Source: Candidatus Kapaibacterium thiocyanatum (lineage in GTDB: Bacteria; Bacteroidota; Ignavibacteria; Kapaibacteriales; Kapaibacteriaceae). From it: a stretch of 64,000 bases of DNA. The DNA lies in contig MKVH01000021.1 of assembly GCA_001899175.1 (NCBI GenBank), forward strand, positions 309,066 through 373,065, written 5' to 3'. Numbering within the stretch: the stretch's first letter is position 1; each line of letters begins with the position of its first letter. The position numbers and the translations under genes are program-made. This document shows positions 8,217-18,900 of the stretch, one piece after another. The notes under the pieces were generated by a model that did no database searches, was not told the DNA's origin, and saw only the letters and a program-made list of their open reading frames with translations.

Positions 8217-9704
8217 ATGGACGCGACCATGGTTCCGTCACGACGCAGATTCCTGAAGAGCAGTGCAGGCCTGGCCATCGGCGCGGGTCTCGTACAGTTC
8301 GGATGGCTCACGGGATGTTCCGATTCTCCCGTCAATCCTGCTATTCCATGGTCGGACCTCGCGTCGAAGCTTCAGGGAACATTGCTGTTGCCTGGCAATG
8401 CAGGCTATTCCGGAGCTGCCGCTCCCTGGGCATTGCAGTATGCGAACATTCTCCCCGGTGGCATCGCGAGATGTGCCAGCGTCGCCGATGTCCAGGCGAG
8501 TCTGGCCTGGTCGCAGAAGAACGACGTTCCTCTCATCGTCCGATCCGGCGGACATTCCTATGCAGGATTCTCGACGACGACGGGACTGATGATCGACGTG
8601 TCGCAGATGAATCAGGTCTCGTTCGATGGTTCGACGGGCAAAGCCCTGCTGCAGGGCGGTGCACGCAATATGAACGTCTACAGCGCCCTGCGCGCACCGA
8701 GCGTGGCGATAACCCACGGCCGCTGCAAGGGAGTGGGCGTCGCCGGACTCGTACTCGGCGGGGGCATCGGATTCAACATGCGCGCCCAGGGATTGACGTG
8801 CGACCAGCTCGTGGAGACGCAGGTCGTGACTGCCGACGGCAGCATCCTCACATGCAACGAGACGACGAATCAGGATCTTTTCTGGGCCTGCCGCGGCGCC
8901 GGCGGCGGCAACTTCGGCATCCACACGTCCTTCACGTTCCAGACCTTCCCCGTCACGTCCGTCACCGTCTACCAGATCACATGGGCGGCGAAGCATGAAG
9001 ACATCTTCGCCGCATTGCAGACCATCCTGATGTCGGCACCGGAATCGATGGGATGCAAGGTTGCGGTAACGGCCAAGCGGAACGGTGCGGCCAACGATCT
9101 GGCGGTGACGTTGCTCGGACAATACATCGGTTCTGTCGACGACGTCCGCACCATGCTCGCATCGGTCTACGCCATCGCCGCTCCTTCCGCCGAGACGATC
9201 GAACTACGCTCCTACTGGGATGGACAGGAATTCCTGTCCGAAGACGGTACGCCCGAGTACTCTCACGAACGCTCGCGCTATGCCCCTGCCGCGATCTCCT
9301 CAGCGGGTATCCAGACGATCTTCGACAATCTTCGCGCATGGCCCGGAACCGGCGTTGCAGCGACGTGGAAATACTTCCTGACGGGTGGAGCCATCACGCG
9401 AAAGACGCCCGACGCGATGGCCTTCGTACATCGCGATGCGGCGATGATCACGAGCATCGAACTGGAGTGGCTGGCATCGGATTCGCAGCAGACGCTCGCA
9501 CGCAACGAAGCCTGGCTCGACGACTTCCATATCGCCATGCAGCCGTTCACGTCCGACCAGTGCTATCAGAACTTCATCGATCCATCGGAGACGAACTGGC
9601 AGCATGCCTACTACGGCGCGAATCTCGATCGGCTCAAGACCGTCAAGAAGAAGTACGATCCGAGGAACGTCTTCCACTTCGCCCAGAGCATCCCGCTGAC
9701 GTGA
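8217..9704 (+). CDS. Tat-exported FAD-linked oxidase (BBE-like, probable bicovalent flavin)
   Basis: 495 aa. The N-terminus has a twin-arginine signal (SRRRFLKSSAGLAIGAG) followed by LTGC, a lipobox-like site at Cys34, so it may be an exported lipoprotein. The PCMH FAD-binding domain shows SGGHSYAG (His113) and GRCKGVGVAG (Cys170), the two residues that hold FAD in bicovalent berberine-bridge-type oxidases. The end NWQHAYYGANLDRLKTVKKKYDP is the BBE domain. Related enzymes oxidise sugars or alkaloids; the substrate here is unknown. ATG 8229 is an alternative start. It converges on the eCIS operon. Confidence 0.9.
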   Translation: MDATMVPSRRRFLKSSAGLAIGAGLVQFGWLTGCSDSPVNPAIPWSDLASKLQGTLLLPGNAGYSGAAAPWALQYANILPGGIARCASVADVQASLAWSQKNDVPLIVRSGGHSYAGFSTTTGLMIDVSQMNQVSFDGSTGKALLQGGARNMNVYSALRAPSVAITHGRCKGVGVAGLVLGGGIGFNMRAQGLTCDQLVETQVVTADGSILTCNETTNQDLFWACRGAGGGNFGIHTSFTFQTFPVTSVTVYQITWAAKHEDIFAALQTILMSAPESMGCKVAVTAKRNGAANDLAVTLLGQYIGSVDDVRTMLASVYAIAAPSAETIELRSYWDGQEFLSEDGTPEYSHERSRYAPAAISSAGIQTIFDNLRAWPGTGVAATWKYFLTGGAITRKTPDAMAFVHRDAAMITSIELEWLASDSQQTLARNEAWLDDFHIAMQPFTSDQCYQNFIDPSETNWQHAYYGANLDRLKTVKKKYDPRNVFHFAQSIPLT

Positions 9705-9715
9705 TCGAACGAGCG

Positions 9716-9740
9716 GGGAAGATCGTCAGACGACCTTCCC
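9716..9740. terminator. Hairpin between convergent FAD oxidase and eCIS ATPase genes
   Basis: GGGAAGATCGTC and GACGACCTTCCC form a 12-bp inverted repeat with one mismatch around a single central base, overlapping the last codons of the ATPase. It can serve transcripts from both sides, though no long T tract follows. Confidence 0.5.
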
Positions 9741-11051
9741 TTCCTTGACGAATTCGCGTCGGATCGCCGTTTCGAGACGCTGCATGTCGAGTCTGAGCGT
9801 ATCGTCGGCGAGCGCCTCCAGTGCGCAATAGTGTGCCACGTTGACGATGGACGCACCGCTGATCTCGTATCGCTGGGCGATGTGATGCCAATCCACGTCG
9901 GCGGCGATTTCCATCTGCGACGGCATGGTATGCGTCCATATCGTGTATCGTTCTTCGGCGCGCGGAATCGGGAAATGGACGATCGACTGGAATCTCCGTA
10001 CGAAGGCGTCGTCGATGTTCGCACGCTGATTGGTGGCGAGGATCACCAGTCCATTGTAACCTTCGATACGTTGCAGCAGATAGGCGACTTCCTGATTGGC
10101 GTACTTGTCGTGAGCGTCACGTATGTCGGTACGTTTTCCGAACAGGGCGTCGGCTTCGTCGAAGAACAGGATCCAGTCCTTGTGCTCCGCCTTGTCGAAG
10201 AGCTTCGACAGGTTCTTCTCCGTCTCGCCGATATACTTCGAGACCACGCGCGACAGATCGATCCTGAAGACGTCCCGTCCCGTATGCTTGCCGAGCAACG
10301 TCGCCGTCAGCGTCTTCCCCGTGCCGGGCGGACCATAGAACAACGCACGATAGCCGGGTTTGACCTTCTTCCGCATTCCCCATCCCTGCATGACGGTGGC
10401 GTTGTAATCGATCCAGTGCTGGATCTCCCGGATATGGACCAGCGTGGTGGGATGAAGGACGAGATCCGTCCATTCCATGGTCGTCTCGATGTGTTCGGCC
10501 GGGAAGTCGATGGTGAACCTCGGCTTCGACACGATGCCGGTCGTCAGTTGTTCGACGAGTTCGTCATCGAGAATGAGCCTTCCGCTCATCGCGGGCTCAC
10601 CGTCGCGTACGGTTTCGAGCCAGAGCAGGCGCCTGTGCGCGAACCAGTGATCCGCGCTCATCATCCTCTGTATCTGCAGCCTGCGCGCGATGTCGTGGCC
10701 TCCGAGAACGTAGAGCACGGTCTCGCCGGTAGGCAACAGGCCGCGATGATTCGTTCCACGTACTCCACCGAAGTCCGGAAAATCCCCGCCACCGGGCAGT
10801 ACCTCGGCGATGAGCTTGTCGAAGAACTGCGGCTGGATGTGAGGGACGAGAGCCATGAGGAGGACGATCATCTCCTCGTAGGTCGGGTTGTGCTTCTCGA
10901 TGAATCGGGCGAACGCCGAACCGTCGTTCGTATAGTCGGGTGTCGGTACGTCGGCAGCGGCTTCGTCCCGCAGTTGCGAACGGAGGCAGACGCCGACGAC
11001 GTCCGTCAACCACTGGATGGAAATGTCGAGATTGGTCGAGTGCATGATCAT
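9726..11051 (-). CDS. eCIS AAA+ ATPase (Afp15/Pvc15-like)
   Basis: 441 aa, last gene of the eCIS operon. Walker A GPPGTGKT (240-247), Walker B WILFFDEADALFG (293-305), sensor-1 LATNQRANID and arginine-finger region DDAFVRRFQ are all present. The ~220-residue N-terminal part is specific to the eCIS ATPases. In Afp/PVC particles this cytoplasmic ATPase is needed for assembly or cargo handling and is not in the mature particle. The ATG overlaps the stop of the DUF4157 gene (ATGA), so translation is coupled. Confidence 0.93.
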   Translation of the reverse strand: MIMHSTNLDISIQWLTDVVGVCLRSQLRDEAAADVPTPDYTNDGSAFARFIEKHNPTYEEMIVLLMALVPHIQPQFFDKLIAEVLPGGGDFPDFGGVRGTNHRGLLPTGETVLYVLGGHDIARRLQIQRMMSADHWFAHRRLLWLETVRDGEPAMSGRLILDDELVEQLTTGIVSKPRFTIDFPAEHIETTMEWTDLVLHPTTLVHIREIQHWIDYNATVMQGWGMRKKVKPGYRALFYGPPGTGKTLTATLLGKHTGRDVFRIDLSRVVSKYIGETEKNLSKLFDKAEHKDWILFFDEADALFGKRTDIRDAHDKYANQEVAYLLQRIEGYNGLVILATNQRANIDDAFVRRFQSIVHFPIPRAEERYTIWTHTMPSQMEIAADVDWHHIAQRYEISGASIVNVAHYCALEALADDTLRLDMQRLETAIRREFVKEGKVV

Positions 11052-14000
11052 CTCACCGGTGTCTCCACGAAGCTGCCATCGATGGCCCAGGCACGTTTGA
11101 TGAAGCGGACATGTTCCTGCAACTGATTCGAGGCCATATCGGGATGCCCGTCGTCGAGGTGCTGCTGGATGGAACTGTTCTCCCTGCTGTCGCCGATGAA
11201 GAGATTGCGTGTGTAGCCGAAGAACTTCTGATACCGCGTATTCGCCGCGAGAGCGATGTTCGCCTGATTGAGCGGCTCCGGTACGGGAGTATGCGATTCA
11301 CCGGTGGAACCGCGCTGTTCGAGCAACAGCTTTCCTTCCGACCATTTCTTGTTGACCAGTGCGGCCTCGTAGTGTTTCGACATGTCGTCCGACGATACCA
11401 CGTGGCGCCGTGCCAGCTCGGGCTGCAGGTTGACGAGGCGTCCCTTCGAGTCCTTCTTGAGATCGCTCTTGTCCTTGTGCTGCGCCGCGATCCTCGCCTT
11501 CATCTCGTAGGTGAACCTGCCGCGCGGTACGGAGAAGGCCTTGATGGGCTCGTCCTTCGCTCCCCATCCGGTCAGCGTCGTGCCGAGATGCGTGGCCAGC
11601 GTTCCGAGTTTGCCGTCGAGGTCCTTCGCAAGATTATCGGCCTTGTTGGCATCCTGATCGGAAGGCGTGGTCTTCTCGTCGTATGCCTTCAACTGTCCCT
11701 GTACCCCCGCGATCGCCGCCTCCTGCGTCTGTGCCGTTCCTATCGGTCCCGTACGATCGGCGGCCTTCACCTTCCTTCGTTCGGCCACTTCGGCGAGGAA
11801 GACGGACGGTAACTGCGGTGCGGATCGGATGACGAGTTTCGCGTTCTTGTCGTTGCCTTCGAACGTCAGCGTATGCGGCTTGTCATCGCCACTCACGGGC
11901 ACCCGCTTCTTCCACCATTGCAGAAGCTTCTTCGCACCGGCCTTGATGGCGCCACCGATCTTCTTCAGGATGGTACCGAGCCATGCCACGATCCTGTCCA
12001 GCCCCTTGTCGATCGGCTTGCGGATCCTGCGGACGATGCCGACGAGCTTGTTGGGAATGTTACCGAGGCCGGCGAACTTGGCGAGGAAGCCGATCACGAC
12101 GACGAGAGTATTCGCCATCGTCTGCTCCACCTTTGCCGCTGCCGCATCGACCTGACCACTGGCGATGGCAGCGACGGAGTCGATGAAGGAACCTACGACG
12201 GCAGCGATCTGATTGATCTTCTCGATGAAGAACGTGATGGTATTGTAGATGGCGATGATGGCCTGGATGACCGCTCCAGCAGGGTTCAGCATCATCACGA
12301 GCTTGGTGACGGCAGCCTTGACGATCTCTTCCGTGACCATCTGCGTGACCTGGGCGATGAGCATACCCTTGAGTTCGTTGAGTTCGGCCTTGATCTGCTC
12401 CCATGCGGCGAGAGGACCATCCTTGATGAGCGTGACGAGGATGGTCGCACTCTTCTCGAGCAGGACGAGGACCGGTTCGGGAATGATCCGGACCAGCTTC
12501 GTGCGGATGTTCTGCCACGTGAGGCCGAGCACCGAAAGCACGAGCTTGAGGATCTCCATCAGATCGAACGACTTCGGAATGTAGACACCGGCGTCGCCGA
12601 GCGGCCCCGTCAGCCACTTGATGAGTGCGGTCTTGAGGTGATTGCCGATGTTCGAAGCGAATCTCTGGAAGCCGAGCTTTCCGGCACGTACGAGGTTGCC
12701 CACGAAGCCGATCGGATTCTCGATGATGGCGTTGAATGCCCCTGCCGCTCTCTTGATGTAGGGTACGGCGCCGGGTGCCACGACGGTGAAGATGATTTCG
12801 AGCAATCCGAGGACCTGCTGGGCGGCCCAGCTCATGAAGTCCGACGCGATGTTCAGGAAGGCCTCGCCGACCTTGGAGAAGACGCCGACGATGGTGATGA
12901 CGTCCTGCCACGTCAGCGATGCGATGAGGTCCATGATCCGCCCGGGAATGGACGTCACGAGTCCCATGAGTCCCGACAACGCCCCCTGGAACCAGGCCCA
13001 TGCCCGTTCGATGGCATTGCCCTTCTTGATGTTCTCCCAGATATCGTCCCTGCCGATCAGCTTCATGAAGCCACCGATCAGGGTATCGGCATTCCTCGGT
13101 ACCGGGTCACCCGTGATCGGATCCTGTCCGAGCACGGCCTTGAGCAGATCGTAGCCGGCCGTTCCTTCTGCGAGAGCGGCGAGTGGGCGCAGCACGGCCT
13201 CGCGGACCAGGGCCAGGATGCCGGAGACGATGTTGCCCGCGAAGTCGATGATCTGATCGACGGGAGTGGTGAAGATGCGCTTCGCACGATCCCACACACC
13301 CCCGAGATCGAAGATATCCGTCCAGCTCAGCGAGTCGAGGAAGGCATCGAGGGCATTGCCGATGCTGCTGCCGATATCACCGAGCGCGGCCATCTGCTGT
13401 TCGACCCATTCACCGGCCTTGTTGAAGACACCGTGATTGTCGAGGGCCTGCGTGATGAGATGTCCACCGGGCATGAATTCGATCAACGCACGCAGGATGT
13501 TCGCGGCACTCCTGTCCGTCGCCGACATGTTGATCGGATTGAAGCCGATGACGATGGTCAGCATCCGGTATCCCGGAATGTTGTACGCCGCGTCGGCGAA
13601 GTAGTCGAGTGCGTCGCTGATACCGAGACGTTGAATCGGAGGAGGGGTCGTCGTGGTCGTTATCTGCGGGCTACGCTGGATCGCATGCCCCTGCTGGATG
13701 GTATGCGTCAGTTCGTGAGCGAGAAGCTCCTTGCCGTCGCTCGATCCGGGTTGATACTGGTCACGTGAGAAGAAGATGTGGTTCTGATACGTGAAGGCAC
13801 GTGCACTGAGCTGATTGCTCAGGCTCGCGGCTTCCGCATCCGCATGGATACGGACGTTGCCGAAGTCCGCACCGAAGCGCGGCTCCATGAAGCTCCTGAC
13901 GTCGGAAGACATCGGCTGTCCTCCTGTCGTCTTGTTCCGGATCGACGTCTGCGTGGCATTGCCGACCGATGGAGTTCCGCCTTCCTTCTTCTGTATCTTC

Positions 14001-14503
14001 TCTTCTTCCTTTTTCTGGAGTTTCTCTTCCTCTTTCTTCTGAAGCCTGTCCTCGTCCTTCTTCTGCACCTTCTCATCCATGGCAGGAGCGCGCTGCAGCT
14101 TGTCTTCCTCTTTCTTCTGGAGCCTGTCCTCGTCCTTCTTCTGTACCTTCTCATCCACGGCAGGAGCACGCTGTACCTTTTCCTCGACGGCAGGAGCGCG
14201 CTGCAGCTTGTCTTCCTCCTTCTTCTGGAGCTTGTCCTCTTCCTTCTTCTGTACCTTCTCGTCCATGGCCGGAGCGCGCTGTACCTTCTGCACGTCCTTG
14301 TCCGACATCTTCATGACCTTACCGGCCGTGGAATCGGCTTCCTTCTCGAACTTGTCGCCCGGTGAATTCACCGTCATCTTCGTCTGCACGTGGGACTTGA
14401 AGAAATCGCCGCCTTCCTTCTTCGCGAAGAAGGGCTTCGGAGATTCACCCCGTTGTGCCGAGGAAGTAGTCGGTCTGTGGGCCTTGTCCGCGGTAGCTTT
14501 CAT
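11048..14503 (-). CDS. eCIS core-domain (DUF4157) protein, candidate cargo/effector
   Basis: 1151 aa from ATG 14503, which overlaps the stop of the tape-measure gene (ATGA). Order: Lys-rich N-terminus with KFEKEADSTAGKVM; residues ~73-174 Gln/Lys/Glu repeats (KVQKKEEDKLQ, QRAPAMDE); DUF4157 at ~194-276 with MEPRFGADFGNVRIH and the zinc-protease-like HELTH (263-267). Then come ~600 residues of hydrophobic or amphipathic helices resembling pore-forming or tape-like sequence. The C-terminus (~1000-1151) is soluble with RRHVV and N-rich motifs, possibly a toxin domain. DUF4157 is known to mark proteins loaded in eCIS particles. Whether this one is a delivered effector, a lumen protein or a protease is open. 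Confidence 0.85.
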   Translation of the reverse strand: MKATADKAHRPTTSSAQRGESPKPFFAKKEGGDFFKSHVQTKMTVNSPGDKFEKEADSTAGKVMKMSDKDVQKVQRAPAMDEKVQKKEEDKLQKKEEDKLQRAPAVEEKVQRAPAVDEKVQKKDEDRLQKKEEDKLQRAPAMDEKVQKKDEDRLQKKEEEKLQKKEEEKIQKKEGGTPSVGNATQTSIRNKTTGGQPMSSDVRSFMEPRFGADFGNVRIHADAEAASLSNQLSARAFTYQNHIFFSRDQYQPGSSDGKELLAHELTHTIQQGHAIQRSPQITTTTTPPPIQRLGISDALDYFADAAYNIPGYRMLTIVIGFNPINMSATDRSAANILRALIEFMPGGHLITQALDNHGVFNKAGEWVEQQMAALGDIGSSIGNALDAFLDSLSWTDIFDLGGVWDRAKRIFTTPVDQIIDFAGNIVSGILALVREAVLRPLAALAEGTAGYDLLKAVLGQDPITGDPVPRNADTLIGGFMKLIGRDDIWENIKKGNAIERAWAWFQGALSGLMGLVTSIPGRIMDLIASLTWQDVITIVGVFSKVGEAFLNIASDFMSWAAQQVLGLLEIIFTVVAPGAVPYIKRAAGAFNAIIENPIGFVGNLVRAGKLGFQRFASNIGNHLKTALIKWLTGPLGDAGVYIPKSFDLMEILKLVLSVLGLTWQNIRTKLVRIIPEPVLVLLEKSATILVTLIKDGPLAAWEQIKAELNELKGMLIAQVTQMVTEEIVKAAVTKLVMMLNPAGAVIQAIIAIYNTITFFIEKINQIAAVVGSFIDSVAAIASGQVDAAAAKVEQTMANTLVVVIGFLAKFAGLGNIPNKLVGIVRRIRKPIDKGLDRIVAWLGTILKKIGGAIKAGAKKLLQWWKKRVPVSGDDKPHTLTFEGNDKNAKLVIRSAPQLPSVFLAEVAERRKVKAADRTGPIGTAQTQEAAIAGVQGQLKAYDEKTTPSDQDANKADNLAKDLDGKLGTLATHLGTTLTGWGAKDEPIKAFSVPRGRFTYEMKARIAAQHKDKSDLKKDSKGRLVNLQPELARRHVVSSDDMSKHYEAALVNKKWSEGKLLLEQRGSTGESHTPVPEPLNQANIALAANTRYQKFFGYTRNLFIGDSRENSSIQQHLDDGHPDMASNQLQEHVRFIKRAWAIDGSFVETPVR
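13982..14287 (-). repeat. Imperfect tandem repeats inside the DUF4157 gene
   Basis: Codons 73-174 repeat two short blocks, KKEEDKLQ/KKDEDRLQ and RAPAMDEKVQ/RAPAVDEKVQ, about ten times in total. The DNA repeats accordingly (cttcttctg... units). The segment is highly charged and probably forms a coiled coil or flexible linker. Such tracts are prone to length change. Confidence 0.85.
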
Positions 14504-15939
14504 GGCTTCCACTCCACTCCGCACATGGCCTGCATCCACGGTAACCGTACATGGGCAATACCCCAGGGCAGCCGGTCGAGCAGGACGTCGTAGGTCTTCC
14601 ACTCGACCTGCAGTCGCCACTCTCCATCGTCGCTGATACCGAGTTTACCACTGCGTTTCAGGAAGCTCTCGCGCAGACCGTCGATGGACGTCGACCCCAG
14701 CGCGTCCCAATGTCCAATGACGGCCCGGAGAAGATTGTCGGCCTCGGCCAGATCGTCCACCGAGGTCGATACCACGGACGGAATGGGTGCGTCGACGTCA
14801 ACACCGCACAGGATCTTGAACAATGTGGCATCGTGTTCTGCCGTGAATGTCTCACCCGTCGCGAGATGGTTCAGAAGGACGATAGCCTTGTACGGCTGCA
14901 CGATCGTATCGCCATCGGCAACGCCGACGACTCCGAAGAACGTCGCGAGGAACGGATGCAGGAGAATGATACCGGCATTCTCGACGAAGATGCCATCCGC
15001 CATCATGATACTCTCCGGCATCGATGCGGTAATGTCCTTCGGCTCGTCATGAGAGGTCGTATCACCGGTAACGATGGCCGATGCGACGTCGTCGGAAATC
15101 GAAGGCCAGATACGACGGGCTGCGATCACGATCTCCCGCGTGATGTCGGAAGGCGCCGTCGATCGGACCACCGAGAGCGCGCCGGTGACGAGCGTGGACG
15201 CGATCCCACTGGATGGAGGATTACCACCGAATACGAACACGGTATCCCAGACGGCTTCCCTGAACGGAGTCACGAGGTGCTCGGCCACTCCACTGCGTTT
15301 CCATACCGACAGCACCGTATCGACGTCCATCAGGATCGACGGCATGGTAGCGGCGATCATCATGAATCTGAAGGATTCGCTGAACTGCCATATCAGGCGT
15401 CGCCGCGCGATCGGCGATGTGGCGACCAGCAACATGGCCCGGCGCAATACGTTCGACGTGGTGTCGGGGCCGGATCCAAGTTCTTCCAGGAGGAGTCCTT
15501 CGAGAGTCGCTCCGCCCGGCAGGAGCATGGACCAGGGCAGCCTTCCCGTTTCGAGGACGTGAAGGAAGGCATCGAACAGACGCTCCTTCCTTCCATGGAA
15601 GCCAGTGTCCATCGTACCGCCACGACGATCGGCATGCCCTGCATCGACGATGACGTCGAAGGTCTGCCGGCGCAACGCATCGTCGAGCTCCTTCGTCAAC
15701 GCGTCGGCGATCTCGGCCTCGACGGTCTCCATGCTTACCGATCCGAGATCGAGTTCGAGACGATCGATCGTGAGATGTCCGCCCACCGGTGCATGCCTGT
15801 CGAATACACTCTGAAGCGTCCGTACGATATCATCCTGGAACCTGGAGGACAGGCGACGCTGCAGAGCGATACCATCCGCTTCCGTCCCGTGCAGGTCGAT
15901 CTGCAGTATCTGCCGCTGGATGATATGTGTACCGCTCAT
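14500..15939 (-). CDS. eCIS tape-measure / CIS_TMP protein (Afp14-like)
   Basis: 479 aa from ATG 15939 (MSGTHIIQRQILQIDLHG), the usual opening of the contractile-injection-system tape-measure family, with an early helix-strand pair (LTIDRLELDLGSV). The Leu-rich helical middle and PYKAIVLLNHLATGE fit the same family. Afp14 sets tube length and recruits the sheath-tube assembly. The frame continues upstream to 16281, but that is overlap with the previous gene. The gene starts 2 bases after the stop of the 1280-aa gene and overlaps the DUF4157 start by 4 bases. Confidence 0.8.
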   Translation of the reverse strand: MSGTHIIQRQILQIDLHGTEADGIALQRRLSSRFQDDIVRTLQSVFDRHAPVGGHLTIDRLELDLGSVSMETVEAEIADALTKELDDALRRQTFDVIVDAGHADRRGGTMDTGFHGRKERLFDAFLHVLETGRLPWSMLLPGGATLEGLLLEELGSGPDTTSNVLRRAMLLVATSPIARRRLIWQFSESFRFMMIAATMPSILMDVDTVLSVWKRSGVAEHLVTPFREAVWDTVFVFGGNPPSSGIASTLVTGALSVVRSTAPSDITREIVIAARRIWPSISDDVASAIVTGDTTSHDEPKDITASMPESIMMADGIFVENAGIILLHPFLATFFGVVGVADGDTIVQPYKAIVLLNHLATGETFTAEHDATLFKILCGVDVDAPIPSVVSTSVDDLAEADNLLRAVIGHWDALGSTSIDGLRESFLKRSGKLGISDDGEWRLQVEWKTYDVLLDRLPWGIAHVRLPWMQAMCGVEWKP

Positions 15940-15941
15940 GG

Positions 15942-18900
15942 TTATCGCGGTCTGCGCGTCGGTGAAACGGGACGTGTCGGCGAGACGGGACGCGTATCCA
16001 GTCGCCTTCCACCGACGATCTGCTCGACATAGGCCCAGCCTGCGTTCTTCACGTTGGCGACGTGGCGTACACGGAACGGGGTCTGCATCTTCATCGATAC
16101 CTTCGCCTTCGGATCCTTGGAGACGATCATCAGGTTGCCGTCCATTCTCCACGAGAAGCGGGCGTTGGCTTCGGCGATGGCAGGCGAGTACTTCGGAACG
16201 AGGATACGATCGGCCGTACTCTCCTCGATACCGATCTCGACGGCGCTGCGTGGAGCTTCGGATACGATCCTGCCGGCGCACTTGTCGATCACCACCCTGC
16301 CGAAGCGGAGTATCTCCTGGATCTCACCGTCAGAATGCCTGATGAACGTTCCCTTGTCGTTGTAGGTCCATACTTCATCGCGCACGACGTCGTTGGAAAG
16401 AATGGACATCGACAGTTGGTACATGAATCCGTGGCATACGTAGCTTTCGAACGTGATGATGCCGGCCTCCTTCGGATCGTAGCCGACGATGAAGACGTCC
16501 GGGCCGAGTACCCGGGCGATGGCCTCGTTGAATTCTCCCGCGAGCTTCGACATGATCTCGTCGTAGTTGTTCTCGTCGATCGGCGTCTGCGGGTTGAACA
16601 GATTGTCGACGATACCCTGGATTCCCGGAATCGGCTGCTGCTTGCCCGTTTCATCCCTGACGATGAGATCGTCGGACTTCACACCTCGCAGGATGAACGT
16701 TTCCTTACCGACGGGTCTGGGCAGCCAGAGGAGATAACGCCAGCGTTCGGCGAGCCCATCGCAGGGCTTGTCGCATCCCTTGCCCACCGTATGCTGTATC
16801 GTCAACGACGTCCTGCAACCGCGTGCATCCGTGATATCGACGGGTACGACCTCATCGCTCTTGATGGTCGTGATCGTACAGGTGTCGCCCGTGACCGTGC
16901 CCTTCGTCGACGTATAGGGCGCCGTGCCGCCGGTGATGCGGAAGGTGACGTCGTAGACACCTTTCGCCGGATCGTCCACGAACTGCAACTGTCCTGTCGT
17001 CAACTGGGCCGGAATGGTTTCGGCAGCGGGAGCCGTGCGGTTGCCCGTCGAATCGACGACGACGACGTTGTTGACTCCGGCAGGCATGGGAATGGGTCCG
17101 GTGAGCGGTACGGGAGCCTGGGAATTGACGATGACCTGATATGGAGGTACGCCACCCGTCGCCGTGATCGTGACCTCGGCGGTATTCTTCTCGTCAGTGC
17201 ACGTCCGTGCGATCGTGAAGGCCAGCGGTTCCGTCGGCTCTTCCGGCTTCGTCGAAGGCAGGACGTACTGGACCGGCGTACAATCCGAACAACAGAGATA
17301 GGGTACGAAGAAGTCGGCGATGACCGTACCATCGGCGAGATCGCCGACGAACGTTTCGAAGATCCTGTTGTCGCGAACGTTCGTATCCCCACGGTCGAAG
17401 ACCCCGGGATTGGCGCGGCGCATCCTCGCCATCTCGTCCATCAACTTCCTGACGTCGGGATCCTCGGCGACCTTCTTCTTCCTGCGAAGGGATTCCACGG
17501 TGCGGTCGGCTTCTTCGGCGGTGAATCTGTCGGCGCCGAGAACGAGGCGTCCGCCGCCATCCGTTTCCTCGTCGGCCTGATGATAGACGATGATGAACGT
17601 GCCACCGATGGGTACACCGGCCTTGTGCTGGATACCGGGATTCTTGTCGATGAAATGACTGAAGTACTGTTTCTGCTTCACCTCGCGTACACGGGCGGCA
17701 TACTCTTCACGCAACGACTTGAACGCTTCGAGTCTGCATGCGAAGATGACGTTGGCCAGTTCCGTATCGAGATCCCGCCATGACAGGTCGGTATCTCCAT
17801 CCGTCTGATTGCGACGGGCCGTGACGTCTTCGCTCCATCGCTTGAGGACCTCGTACAACTCGTCGAACTTCACCCAGTCCACGTCGAACAGATCGCGGCG
17901 AAGAAGGAGGGCGAACCTGTAGAGAAGTCCGACGGAATTCACGACGGCATTCACCATCGGCCGTTCGGCAGCTGCGTTGATGTGATCGATGCCCTGCTCG
18001 CGGATCAGTCTCTCGATGAAGGAGCCATAGGTGTTCGACTCGGTGACGAAGAGACGCTTGAACTCGTCGGCCGGAGCTTCGTCGACCTTCTCCGTGACTG
18101 GTGGTGCCGTACTCGCACGTCTCGATACGAAGGTCGTGGCCGGCTGGAACGGGCGAGTCGCCAGACCGCGGATCGTCTTCCGGAGCGAACACAGCAGTTC
18201 GTCGCGCAAGGCGTCGTAGAGCGTCTCCAGGTCACGGAACCGGCATTCCTCCTTGCGGAGATCGACCGTCAGGTTCTCGTCGAACTGCCCCGTACGCAAT
18301 GCGATGACGTCGATCGGCAGCCGGTTCTTCGCCTTCAGCGAGAGCAGCGTCGTGAGGACCTGGTTGTAGTCCTTGCCGAGATGACCTTCGATGCGGAGGA
18401 AGTTGTACGGTTCGAGGTCGAAGCCGAGGGGATTGCGGACGAAGGATGGTGGAACGGGCGTGTAGTTGCTCGACCAGTAGCCGAGATTCCTGTTAGCGCG
18501 ATTCCACCTCGTCAGATCCGGATTCCATACCTCGCGTATGGGAGGCTGTCCATCGTAGTCGTAGTAGTACGGTATCGCCTTCGCCGACAACGGTACGTCG
18601 GCGAGCTTGCTCGGCGTGATCCTGATCTGGCCGTCGATCTTCGCCTTCGGCGGTTGCTGCGGAAGGGTCGGTGAATTGGTGAACCTCGACACCATCAGTA
18701 CCAGCTTGTCGAACAGCACCTTCAGCTCCGCGATGCGCTCCTCGCACCGTCCGAGTGCAGCGGAGGCGAGGAAGGTATGACGGTAGTCCGGGCCGAGGAT
18801 CAGGTGTCGCGGGAAGAGTCCTTCCGGTGGACAGCATGCGCACATCACGTCCACACCCTTCCAGCGGAATTCGTCGTAGGCCTTCACGATATCGTCGAAC

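Noticed and set aside
11873..13768. 631-residue plus-strand frame across the DUF4157 gene
   Set aside because: Antisense shadow of a GC-rich gene; full of D/R/L repeats and no protein-like features.
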